Shown: one piece after another, positions 37,329 to 49,320 of the stretch
How positions within the stretch are numbered: position 1 is the stretch's first letter
Layout: each line of letters begins with the position of its first letter
NCBI GenBank assembly: GCA_013365365.1
Contig: JABVXU010000113.1
Coordinates: 1-64,000, forward strand
DNA from: Cruorifilaria tuberocauda
Taxonomy: Eukaryota > Nematoda > Chromadorea > Rhabditida > Onchocercidae
DNA: 64,000 nucleotides
Direction of reading: 5' to 3'
The notes under the pieces: model-generated
Told to the model about the DNA's origin: nothing
Seen by the model: the letters and a program-made list of their open reading frames with translations, nothing else
Databases searched by the model: none
Translations under genes and position numbers: made by a program

Positions 37329-39906
37329 TAACTTTCAAGTGGAAATTATCATTTCCGGAATTTTATCGCTTCTTTCAGGTTACAATTTAAATTTGATTTA
37401 TCAATTCCTTCATTCTTTTTCAATAAAATGCCACACAATTTAATTGATGATTGAATTGAGGCATCTATTATTTAAATTCAAAGCATACATAAAATACCAA
37501 AGAAAAAGAGTTATCAATTAATTACTAGTATTGAAATACTAGTAGATAAGATTTTAATTTCTTGCAGAGTAATTTTTACGGAAAATTTTATAAATTCTTA
37601 AATCAATCAATATGCTATGTTTGATCATAATGATTTGTTTCGTTATAGCGATCATATAAATGCAATTTTCATTTCGTTCCGAAATTAATTTATTAGCAAG
37701 AAGCATCAATTTTAGCATCAAATGATAAATCGAAAAAAGAATCTTTGATTTGCAAACAAAACAGGTAAGAAACCATTCGATAGAGGATAACGTTTGTCTT
37801 GTTATGTTAAATATAATTTAATTAAAATTTGGATTTTGAACAAAATGAATTAAGCTCAAACAATCATGTTCAATAAAGCTCAAACAGATCCAAAAAGTTG
37901 AAAAAATCTAACTCAAAAAAAAACACAAAACAAATTTTAACAGATGTATGATAGAATTAAAGTCTAATTTAATAAACAGTACCCCTGTTAATTTAAATGA
38001 ATTGAATTAAATATTTTGAGTTGAATGATCTAAATCACTAAAATATTTATTAAATTAAGTATTTTGAATTAAACAATCTAAATCAACAAAAGTATAAATT
38101 GAATTAAATGATCTAAATCAATAAAAATCAATATAGCCTTATTTTTAATTAAACGTGCATTAATGGAATAAATAAATTAATATAAATGAATTAATAGAAT
38201 AACAAAATAAGAATACTTGAGCAAAAATACTAATATCGTAAAAATATATTGAAAGCATCAGCTAATAATATAAGCTAACATAAAACATAACTTATATAAA
38301 ACAATTGCTAAATTTAAATAAATTTATAAAATAAGAAAAAAAGTTAAAGAAAATTTTTTTTTTTGACGCAATGATTGAGGAAAAGAGAAATGTAAAATAC
38401 GAAAATAATGCTTTCTGTGATCTGGTTTGTTTAACTTAAATACAATTTGAAGTAAGGGTCATTTAGGTGGTGGTTGAATTCGAATGTTTGTCACGATTAG
38501 CAAACTTAAAGATGAATGGGACTTGTAGTGAAAAATAAAATTGACAATAATAGCTATGAGCTAAAAATAATATTGAACTTAGAATTATTTATTATGTAAA
38601 AATTATTTATTATATTATTTATTATGTTTATTTATTATATTATTTATTATGTTACTATCACTGATACTTACATATAATCAAAATTTTAAGGAACTGAGGT
38701 AAGTAAGTTTCAAATGAAATTAACTATTCCTTAAAAGTTAGTTGAAAATTAAAATTACCTGCATTTATATGCATGTATATATACAATCAGTTTCAAATTA
38801 AATTTTCATTTTTGATAAAATTCGCCCATTACACTATGTCTGATACTATATGATATACCAGCTACATCAATACCTATTTCAAAAGAGACTCATAAATTAA
38901 ACTTAACTAACAGAAAAGACTGTCATTAGATTCAGTTCATATAAGCAGACAAAAAACAAAAACAATTAAATTTGAAGTTTCAACTGGCTGAATATTTATT
39001 CTCTACTTCTTCAGCTGATGAATACCTAAATTCTTTTCTTATCTCAGTTTATTATCATTTTTACTTGATTTCTTTTTTTTTTTTGTTTGCTGTTTAAAAT
39101 AAAAATTCTCTTTTGGTTCGATATTTTCAGCTTAATTAGCTTTTCAAATGCATTGCATGAAGGTTTTAAAGAAATTTTTAGCCAGGTAATTAATTATGCA
39201 AGTCTTTCAAAAAAAAAACACTTAAATACGTAAGAAACGAAAATTTCTCTCCAGTACATTCTAATTGTTACAACATTTACGATTTTACGAATATTTCAGG
39301 TTGATAGTTTGTTTTCTTTTCTTCCCTCTGTCAACTTTAATTATTATTCTTCAATCTTGAAGATATTTATATTTTACCTGTGTTATCTTCTTTCTCTGAC
39401 AGATTACTATCAAATGAATGAAATGGTTAACCTAATTTATTTTGACCTAAATGAATATAATTAAAATGACATCAAATTGAATAGCAAAAAGATGTTATTG
39501 GAAATTTCCTCTCTCTCCTTTGACCTCTTTCTAATTTGTTTTTCACTATTCTTTCCACCTTCTTCATCTCTCCTCATGTTGGTTTTGCAATAATGATTAC
39601 TGATGATAAATACGATGATTCATTATATAAAATTTCCAGCATTTGTTTACTTATTATTCAACAGACATGGTAAATTTCATTGAAATATTTTTTGAAATTT
39701 ATTTTAAATTAAAACAAATAACGAATTTTAACGATTAATATGTATGTATATTAGGTTTAATTACAGTATAGCAGAAATAATTATTTATTATTAATGAGAA
39801 AGGTAAATGAATGTGGTATCAATATTCAGTTATCAATTTATTTTTGCTATTTCAATCTTCAGATGTTAATTAATTAATTCTAATTAACTTAATCAATCAT
39901 TACAGT
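37329..39906. other. 2.6 kb AT-rich divergent spacer
   Basis: It separates the - strand secreted protein from the + strand transporter. 37970-38340 is A/T-rich with repeated AATTAAAT(T)GA words; 38570-38665 repeats ATTATTTATTATGT units. An upstream first exon of the transporter could hide here, but I could not identify it. Confidence 0.5.
38575..38660. repeat. ATTATTTATTATGT tandem low complexity
   Basis: Four to five degenerate copies of TTATTTATTATGT / TTATTTATTATAT in tandem in the spacer upstream of the transporter gene. Confidence 0.7.
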
Positions 39907-42417
39907 ATGCCATTGCTTACTTATTCAACAAGATATCGTATATCTGACGAGAGATTTCTTACAACAGTAACTGTATTTATTGGAGAATTAGTGAAATTTC
40001 TAATTGCTTCACTTTTAATCATTTATAATGAAGCATCATTAAGAAAGTAATCATTTCATTTCATTAATGTTATCAATCTGTTGTAAAAGTAATTTGAAAT
40101 GATATAAATTAATTTATCTTCAAAATTAATTAATATATTAAATATGCAAATTTATAATTTTCAATTTTTAAGGTATTTTTCATCCTGCTACAATACCATC
40201 GTAGGAAATTATACTGAAACGCTTAAAGTATGCTTAACAGCCATTCTTTATGCAATTCAAAACAATTTATACTACATTGCATTTACACATTTGGAACCAA
40301 CAACATATTGTGTAAGTTTTCAATTCGTCAATTTCAAAACTTGAAAAGATAAATTCTCAGGAATTAATCAAAGTATGGAAATTTTGATTTGATATTTACC
40401 AACTTATTTTATTGTTTGGTAAAGGTAACTCGTTTTACTGGTAACTCGTCAAGATTTAAGAATAATTTTAATAATTCTGAGTCTGAAAATATGACATATC
40501 GGTATCACTTTTGTATAATAAGCTAGTTTCAAGTTTATTAAGATGACATTGTCCAGTTTTATTAGTTTTTAAACTATTGATTAAGCAATCAATCACTAAG
40601 TCTAATGCAATTCATCTTACAAACTGCAATTACAATTCTAACATAGTTTCCAATTTAATTTTTAAATTTCATTTTAATCTTGTTTTTCATTTCTTTGAAG
40701 TAGTTAAGGAAAAGTAACATTTCACAAACAAAGACAAATGATAGCAGAGGAATAAATAAATTAATCATAAATAATAGCATTTTGTCATTTCCAATATGAA
40801 TTATTATCGTAGCAGAGAAGAGAATTTAATCAATCTATTTATTGAATTTCAGCTAATTCATCAAATTAAGATATTCGTTACGGCTTTAATGCTTTGGTTA
40901 ATGCTTGATCATCAACTTTCATGGCAACAATGGTTTGCATTGCTATTGTTAGCTGTTGGAATTGCCGATATTCAAATACAACACATTCCGGCTAACCGAA
41001 TTCCTGAAATTAATCAAAAGCCATTGCTAGGATTTATAGCTGTTATCACGATGTGCTTTACATCCGCTTTTGCTAGTATCTCCCTTTTAATCTCCTAATT
41101 AATTCACAATTCAACAATGATTGCTATTTCATGCAAATGATTAGCAATCGATTATCAATGTTATACATCATATTTTGAATGTAGTTTAAAAAAAATTTTC
41201 TTTTTCCGAAAAGAAAGTGAAATAAAAACAACCTAAAATTGCAGGTGTTTATTTGGAAAAAATGCTAAAACGAAGTTCGGTAAATATTTGGATGCAAAAT
41301 GTTCGTCTTGCCTTACTTGGTATTCCAATTAATTGTTTGCTAATTTGGTTCTATGATTATGATGCAATTGAAAAAGGTTACTTATCCTTTGTTTAATTTC
41401 CCTTCCTCTCTTTTTTCTCTCCATTCTTTTTCATACTTTTTTCCTCGTTATTATCAATCCAGAATCATACAATCCTTGAATAACTTATGATAACTCATTT
41501 TCCCCGATATTATCAATCCAGAATCATACAATCCTTGAATAACTTATGATAACTCAAAAACTGATATAAGATGATTGAAGAAGTGATAAGTTTTACCAAT
41601 TCCAGTATAATTTATATTACTTAATATTGCTCATATATAATCATTCATATTAAGCAATACTATATATAAAATATATCGCTCTACACTGTAATGAACCATT
41701 TATCATCAGTAATTTACCGTAAGATATTCAATACAATAGAGTTACTTATCATTTCAAAGTTAGAAAAAAGTAAAATTTATATTGATTATATGATTGCTAA
41801 ATTTTCTATTAATGTTTATTTCAATGTAATTTATCATTTTTTACAAAAAAGATTTACAGATGGAATGTTTCGTGGATTTGATGTATTGGTATGGATACTA
41901 ATTTTGATGAATTCAGCTGGTGGATTGCTAATTTCCGTTGTTATCAAATATGCTGATAATATTGCAAAAACCTACGCACAGGTAAATAATGATTAATTCA
42001 TCTTTTATTTCATATCTTAATTTCATGCATTTTTCTTTTTACCTAAAAAGTCACTTATTTTTAAGTAATATTTAATTCTATTATAGTATATAAGATAATA
42101 ATTATAAACATTTTGTAGTATTTACTATTCATTATTATTATTATACCTTATCACTATCACTTATCATTCTTTTTATTGAAATAAATTATTTTCAAACTTT
42201 AATTTTTTGAAAAAAAAGACGAGAACGAAAAGTTTTCCGTAATCAAAGTTGGTGCAACTTTTAGAGTGCAGCGATACTTGGTGCAACATTTGGCTCCTGG
42301 ATTCTATTCAACTTTACGCCACCATCATTACTATACTGTTTGGGTGGCATAGCAATTGTAATATCAGTTATCATTTACAATTCATATCCGCATAAAAATC
42401 ATCAGCGACTAACTTGA
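39907..42417 (+). CDS. nucleotide-sugar transporter, SLC35A type
   Basis: Predicted Golgi antiporter exchanging a UDP- or CMP-sugar for the nucleotide monophosphate. Exons 39907-40046, 40173-40311, 40853-41075, 41245-41376, 41860-41981 and 42265-42417, all phases agreeing, 302 residues with about nine hydrophobic segments. Family landmarks: LLTYSTRYR near the start, LAILYAIQNNLYYIAF in altered form as ILYAIQNNLYYIAF (exon 2), LIHQIKIFVTAL (exon 3), SVYLEKMLKRSSVNIWMQN (exon 4), AGGLLISVVIKYADNI (exon 5). The substrate cannot be told. Relatives (about 325-340 residues) have one further N-terminal membrane helix; the ATG at 39907 lies one base after an acceptor (TTACAG at 39900-39905), so either a first coding exon is missing from this model, or this is a leader or trans-splice acceptor and the protein is short. 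Confidence 0.88.
41450..41556. repeat. perfect 48-base direct duplication, period 59
   Basis: 41450-41497 and 41509-41556 are identical (begin ATTATCAATCCAGAATC, end ATGATAACTCA), separated by 11 bases. They lie within an intron of the transporter gene. Confidence 0.95.
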
Positions 42418-44391
42418 ACAATTCTGATAGCCAGATATCATATCTTACTTTTGTGTAAAAGAGAGCCAAGAGTAGGTTGAAAATATTTGCAGATCAAAAT
42501 TGATCATTCATTCAGTTAAGGGAGTAAAATTATCATAACATCCTCAAATTGCAAAATTATGAGTTAAGATTGTAGAGAAAGTAGAGGTTGATTATAAATA
42601 ATCATTGGACTACTTATTTTACTTTAACAAATCTGGATTTACTTGAATCAGGAAAAATATTATGTGATTACTAAAAATAATATAAAGACATGATTACTTG
42701 AAGTAATATATAATATGACAGTCGAAGATTTAATAAAATATTGAAAATATTGGAAATGAAACAAACACTTCAGTTATAGGAAATTTAGTCAGACCAACTT
42801 CCGGAAGTGCTTCTTTCACCTCATTTTTTTCCATCCGGAAAATCCCACAGATATGCCATAGTGGTTATTCGATGAATATACCGGTGGCCTAGTATTATTC
42901 TAGCGATGAAATTGAAATATTCTTATTGTTAAATGTGGATTTCAAAGTATATTCCACCGAGTTATACGCCGGTAGTTCCCAATTTTGAAAAGTTCAGAAA
43001 TTCGAAAAATGCCGCTGTAAGAGCTGATAACAATAGGAAATAGTTTTTCTTATTGAAACGATGTGAAAAATGAAAAAGGATTTGCAAATAAATCAAAGTA
43101 TTACGTGAAAAAAACACTCTATAGTGCAAAACACCACACTCACGTAAGCAATAGACATACACGTAGACGCACACGTACATACATATCACATACCCTCAGA
43201 TGTAAGTATGCATTGGTTTCAATTTCAGGTGTTATTGTCGATTCTTTTTTTATCACATTAAGATAAAAGACAGAACATTTGAAATTGATGATAACACATT
43301 TCCACGTGTGGATAACACGTATAAAATACGTTGTATACTGGTGTGCCAAAATTTGATAAAATTTCCATGAAAGTTTAATAATGATAAAACGAAAAAAGAT
43401 CATGAAATTTTATCACTGTTGGATCATTGGTACAAGGATGATAGAGACGAATTAAAACTAGAAGAGTGAACTCAATCCTTAAAAATGAAATCACATACGT
43501 ACTCAATATCCGTACACTAATTTGACACCACGTGCCTTCACGTACGTGTATACAAGTGACATTTTTTCGTTTCATTTCCTAACTTTAGGCTCATCTCTGT
43601 CACGTACTCTGTATGGTCTTAGTATTTGAGTAAGGTTGGGTATTGTTATCATTTTTTTTTGTGCAGCTATTTACGTATAATTTTCCTGATGTACATCTGA
43701 ACTTCACGTATCACGTTACTTCATTTATCCCAGATTGTAACGCTGCAAAATACTTCTTCTATCTTGAAACTGAAATCAATGCATACATATGTCTGAGTGT
43801 GATATATACGTGTGCGTGTACGCGTATATGTATGGCGTGCGTGGGTGTTTGGTGTTTTCCAATTAGAAGTTTAATTGATATAATGATAAAAGATTTAAAC
43901 TTTATTAAACGTTATTTTCGGTTCAAAATGATATGAGAGAAGGGATAGCATGTTGTTGACTGTTTTAAAACGATATAAAAACATGTTGATCTAGGAATTC
44001 GAGACATGATATTGAAGGTATTTCGGTATTTGATGAGAAAAATAATGTCCAGAACTCTAGACATCTTTTCTTCAGTAGTGCTATTGACTATTTTACAGTT
44101 TTAATTCGATGATCAACCTTCCTCATTTTTTTTTCTTGAATTTTAATATTTCAGGTGTAATTTGTTCAATTTTATCTTTCTTTTTGTTTAATGAATGTAA
44201 GCAGCTTTCATTGTCTATGTATAAGAATAAGAATTGTTAGTGTTGTTTGAGTTATTCGTTATAACCTATGATCTATAATAGATATTAATGCCAAAATAGA
44301 AGATCTTTATACAGCAAATATCTAAACTGTATCTAATATTTTGAATTCGTTAAAATGAACGAAATATTTGGAGGAATTGTATCGATCAGCG
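42418..44391. other. spacer with inverted repeat and ACGTG-rich sequence
   Basis: It lies between the transporter and coq-6, both on the + strand. It contains the inverted repeat described separately and an unusual density of CACGTA, ACGTG and CACGTG words from about 43080 to 43840. Several frames of 60-100 codons here are overlapping products of the inverted repeat and show no protein-like composition. Confidence 0.6.
43115..43880. mobile_element. imperfect inverted repeat, possible MITE-like remnant
   Basis: The left arm (about 43115-43229) read on the - strand aligns with the right arm (about 43764-43880) read on the + strand. Both read TGAAA(C/T)TGAAA(T/C)CAATG, then CATAC, CTGAG, TGATAT, TACGTGTGCGT, GTATG and, further out, GGTGTTTT. 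The core arm is about 70 bases with high identity, the outer part weaker; the loop is about 530 bases. No transposase frame or clear target-site duplication seen, so the mobile-element call is tentative. Confidence 0.45.
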
Positions 44392-47300
44392 ATGGTATCC
44401 ATGATATCAAGGATTGGTTCGCTAGCACGATGTTCACACAGTTCGACAACAACAACGAACGGTTCTTTTTACGATATCATCATAATTGGTGGTGGAATGG
44501 TTGGTAATGCAATGGCTTGTGCTCTTGGTTAGTTACTTGAATTTGGTATAACTTAACGAACATTTCCTATTATTCGCTTCATTTTCGGTCCATGTTCTGT
44601 ATTGATGCAATGTAGCTCATCGATTTTTCAGAATTTAAATAAAAAACATATGCAAATATATTAACATATAAAAATTATATATAAATATTTGTGGAGAAGT
44701 AAAATACATAGTTTGGAAATGTAACATCATTGTTGTTCGAAGATTGAGAATTTACCATTTTGATTTAGGATTGAACCAACGTTTCAAGTTGAAAAAAGTA
44801 CTTGTGCTGGATTCAGCAGAAATCAAAGCACCAACAAAAAATTCACCATATGGAAACCGAGTCACTGCAGTATCACCTCCGTCTGTATTACTTTTTCAAA
44901 GTATAATTAGCTGATACAATTTTTTTTTAGATACTCTCGCATTCCTAAGTTGAAGTTCTTTTTGATACTATAATAAACTTGCAGAGTTGGGAATTTGGGA
45001 TGATCTTGTGGATTTGAGAGTAAAACGAGTCGACAGACTTCAGGTTTGTATTGAAAGGGCCAATTTTTTTATGGGGATGGATTGATTTGAGCTTAACAAA
45101 TAGTTCTATAGTTAAACATTTGATTATCGTAAATCGGATTTGAGGGCTATTTTTTTTAACTTATCGATGGTAATGAGAAATCTGATTATCAGATTTGGAA
45201 TTCATTTCAAAATAAAGTTCATTTATGAAGTAGAAGAATGGTGTAATAGAATGATCTAAATAGGTTTTGATATGTATATATAAGTGAAGATGATATGTAT
45301 AGGTTATGGATAGTTGTTCACGCTCATCGATAGAATTCGCTCAACCAGATACAACTGCCGAAATCGCCTATATGATCGAAAATAACGCAATCATCGGATT
45401 TCTATCAAATCGTATCAAGGCAAGCTGCCCAAATGTTACAGTTAGGACGAAAGCAAAAGTGGTCGATTGTAGGTATGATGTAGGAAAAAAAATTTTTTCT
45501 CAGAGGCAAACAGATTTTAAATATCATGAAAATACTAACATCACGAACTATATATTCACACTGCAAAGCTATTTTGCAGGACTCCATCTGATTTGGACGA
45601 ATTTGCTACAGTTGTACTGGATGATGGAACCAAGTTGCAAACGTCTCTTATTGTTAGCATTTACTAAATTTTTTAAAATTTATTAATAAAAATGATGCAT
45701 TGTTTTCATTAACTCTTGCTTTTTATTATTAAAAATATTTGAACAGTAATCGTAATAGTGGATATGTTAATTGCTGAGTAAAAATTTTTTGGATCGGGGC
45801 GGATGGTGCTAAAAGCATGGTGAGGGACATGCTGAACTTCAGATATACTTCATGGGGATATGGACAGTCAGCAGTGATTGCAAATCTTCACGTAGAAGCT
45901 GTAAGTTTTTTCATTTTCTGATTGAATGAAAAAGTTCCGCCATATTTCTTTGTACCCCAGTGCCTTTGTCTTTTGCCTTTCTCTCCCTGCGTTGTTTAAG
46001 TTATAAACATAGGATTAACTGTTCTCGTTTAAAGTTTTTTTTATATTAATTATTTCTTATATTAATTATCATTGTTTGATTTCATGTATACTTGGCCTGT
46101 TTTTTAGCTCCACTTTCATACCACTTTTCATTATTTCTATATTGAATCATGAAATTGCAATAAAATTATTTATATATGATATTAGCATTTAATAGGCATA
46201 ATTCTTTCAAAAAAAAATTTTTTAAAAATTAATTTTCAATTTTACATTATGACACTCATAATATTTAATAATCTAAAATTTTGATTGATTGAAAATTTTG
46301 ATTTTTTTGTTTTCGGCGGAGAATAATTGTGTTGCATGGGAAAGATTTACACCAAGTGGTCCTGTAGCTATTCTACCACTTACTGAGAATATGAGTTCAG
46401 TGACATGGACGACAAGTACCGAGCATGCCGAGGAATTGCTTTCATTACCACCGGAGGAATTTGTTAATGAACTGAATGAATTTTTGGTGAATTTTTCTAC
46501 TCAAGTTTTTGAAACCTTTGGTCTCGATATTTCTTGTTGAGTCTCCAAATTTAAATACTAATTTAGATTTACTTTGAACAATCCACCTATTACAATATTA
46601 TTGGTTACAATAAGGAAAAGTACAGTTAGTGTTAATACTGTTTTAACTTTAATAATAAATGATTTATGCGGAAATATTCTTTGGTATGCGTGAAATCTAT
46701 TATAAGGTTCCTTTCATAGAGGAATCCTGGATTACGTAAATTGCGAAATATGAAGCATATGACTTGAAAGCTTTAATAGGACTGGTAATTAACGGAAGTT
46801 TGTTCTGAAAAGTTTTTCACTTTCTATATATTTTTTAAGAGGGAATTTCAGACCACCAATATTCATCAGGATTCTATAACAAATCAGTTTTTATCAACAG
46901 CGGAACAAGTATTGGAAAGAGTATTTTCCATAAGTGGGAAACCAGAACTGGAATTCCCGAGAGTTATATCCTTATATGAAGGTACTCGCGCTGCATTTCC
47001 GCTGGCTTTTGGACACTGTTATAGTTATATTATACCAAGGGCCGCGCTGATTGGGTTAGTTCTTGTTTGAATGTTCAGTTTTTAAGTATTCAACAGAATC
47101 TCTCCATGTATTAAAATATATGAATTCATGAGTAAGATATTGAAAATTTTATAGATTTTTAGAGATGCCGCTCATCGTACTCATCCGTTGGCTGGACAAG
47201 GAGTTAATCTAGGGTGGAGTGATGTGAAAATATTGTTGTGTTGCTTGGAGCAATGTGTAATTGATGGAGGCGATTTAGGTAAATTAACAATATTCCCAAA

Positions 47301-47811
47301 TTGTTTGATTTATTTGGAAAAAATGATTTCTACAAATATTTCAGGTTCGGTCACGTATTTGTCTGATTATGATACACAGGCACAACGGCGGAATGTACCT
47401 GTACAAGTGACATGCGATTGGTTGAATAGGCTTTACTTAGCGAGTAGTACACCATTGATCCTTATACGTTCCGTTGGTCTTAATATGGTCGATAGATGCA
47501 CACCTTTGAAAGTATGTTTTTCTTTCTGTAAAGTTTTGGCAGTTTGTTGTTAGCATCAAAGGAATATTTTTTGCATATGTTAATGCATATGTTAATTTCA
47601 TATATTAATGGATGTTAATAAATTATACAATTAGTATATTTTGTGATTAATTTTCAATTAATTAGTTTTGATATTCTTTAGCACGGTAAAAAACAAAAAT
47701 TGGTTCGATTTATAATGATTTATTTTTCGTCCATCACCAAAATGATTTATTTTGCTTGTTTATTTTTGCAAAAAATTACAGGACCTTATTGTTTACCGGA
47801 CGTCAAACTAA
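44392..47811 (+). CDS. coq-6: ubiquinone biosynthesis monooxygenase COQ6
   Basis: FAD-dependent monooxygenase hydroxylating the C5 position of the ubiquinone ring precursor on the matrix side of the mitochondrial inner membrane. Eleven exons: 44392-44527, 44769-44900, 44985-45043, 45303-45472, 45580-45652, 45793-45900, 46322-46486, 46852-47054, 47163-47278, 47345-47511 and 47782-47811; 452 residues (human 468). The N-terminal 28 residues are basic and Ser/Thr-rich with no acid, a mitochondrial presequence. FAD motifs: [19 protein letters not shown] (30-48), the [11 protein letters not shown] segment (191-201), and [18 protein letters not shown] (349-366). [20 protein letters not shown] matches the substrate-domain strand. 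The 3' splice site before IGADGAKS is TTTTTTGG, not AG, although the protein reading there is unambiguous. The last exon is short (DLIVYRTSN), as in other COQ6 genes. ATG 44392 is chosen for the presequence. Confidence 0.94.
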
Positions 47812-49116
47812 GCAATGCAGAGAATATGGAAGCAATTTCTGCAATAGTATGCAATCAGCATTAGCAGGAGAAGCAATATCGAATAATAAATAGTCAAATG
47901 GCAATCATCGATGTTAGTTGGCGTAATAATGTTGCATAGAGTTACATTTGAGGTGAATTTTTGTTATGAACTGGTAGGCAATTTGAATCTTAGAGAAATG
48001 GATAATTCATATTTCGAAAATGGGTGTTTTTAATATGTATCAAATGATTCGTTTCGATGAATAATTTAATAATATTGTTGATAATTTTTTCATCTACTGT
48101 CATGGAAGTACTTAATATACTATGATGTAAGTAATTAATAGTCTTACAGATTTGCATTTTGGCACTGACTGTAATTAGAGTACGTATTTTTGAAAGGTGG
48201 AACTCGAAGTAATCTTTTAAGTTAATAGATTTAGTTGAAGATTTTTGAAAATTAAATTCAAACAAAAAAAAATCGGAATTTAACTCAAAATTGTAGAAAC
48301 TATGAGAAGAAATTAATTGCGAATAAAAAAGAATAGTGGATCAGTGTGAGAAGCGAAGTCGATTATGCTAGTTATTGTTTTTCTTATTATTTATTTACCT
48401 GTTGTATTATTGTTTATTGTTGCTCATTAATTAATGGTTATAAATCAGTGATTGTGAATGATTGAGGAGCAAAAAAAGAGAAGTAGTCTTTCATCAGTTG
48501 TTGCAAAAATCTCGTACAAAAAAGTACAGAAACGTTTACTGCCTTTCAGAATATCAGACATTACCATTACAGATAATTAAAATAACGACTACCGTCCGGC
48601 ATCACGATTAAAACAACACATTTCTCTATAATCTTTCCAAATGCTTCAAAATTTTCTGCTTCTTTCACTTTCGTTCATTCAAGTGAATTAGATAAATTAA
48701 CTTTCACTAATACGAAATCACTATAAATTGAATCAATTTAAATCAAAAGATAAATTCCCTAAGAAAAGTTATTTATATAAAAGTTTTGTGAGGGAATTTT
48801 TCTTAATTATAACAGTTTTTAAAATGACAAAATTCATAATCGATCACATTTTACAGCAACTTAGAGTGGAAATCGAGCACAATCCATCATTTATTACATA
48901 AAAACTCGAACAATAACAATAGCCTTTTTTAAATATCTTCCAAGTTTTTTTTCTTTTGGGATAGTGAGATTATTTATTTATTCTCGAATATTCTTCTCTC
49001 TACTCTGCTCTCATCAAAGAGGCGCTTAAAATAATGATTGCATCGTTGATCATTTATTGCTAGTATTAGTCAACTTGTAACAAGATATAGTTGTGAGTAG
49101 AAGTGAAGCAGGAAGG
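47812..49116. other. spacer between coq-6 and diverged kinase gene
   Basis: 3' region of coq-6 and 5' region of the kinase gene. A 91-codon frame on the - strand at 47990-48265 is without recognisable features. ATATAG at 49085-49090 is a possible acceptor (leader or trans-splice) just before the kinase start. Confidence 0.55.
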
Positions 49117-49320
49117 ATGGAAGAGTCGGTAGATTCTGGAAGGATGGAAGAATCGGAAGAATCTGAAAGGATGGAAGGGTCTGCAGATTCGTCGCAAATT
49201 CAACAAGATGTTGCCGAAACTGAAGAATCGTCAGAAGTTCAGGAAGATGTAGCGGAATTTGGAGAATCATCATCAGCTCAAGATGTTGCCGAATCAGAGG
49301 GATCATCACCAGTTCAACAA
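49111..49320 (+). repeat. two coding minisatellites in kinase N terminus
   Basis: Three 27-base units (about 49111-49191) encode GRMEESVDS, GRMEESEES, ERMEGSADS. They are followed by three imperfect units of about 12-13 codons beginning VAE: VAETEESSEVQED, VAEFGESSSAQD, VAESEGSSPVQQ. All are acidic and Ser/Glu-rich. Confidence 0.88.

Noticed and set aside
41691..41996. 101-codon frame treated as a single exon
   Set aside because: Only 41860-41981 matches the transporter family; the upstream part is intron, with a good acceptor at 41857-41859.
42962..43936. Several 60-100 codon frames on both strands
   Set aside because: They overlap each other in both directions and derive from the inverted repeat and CACGTA-rich sequence.
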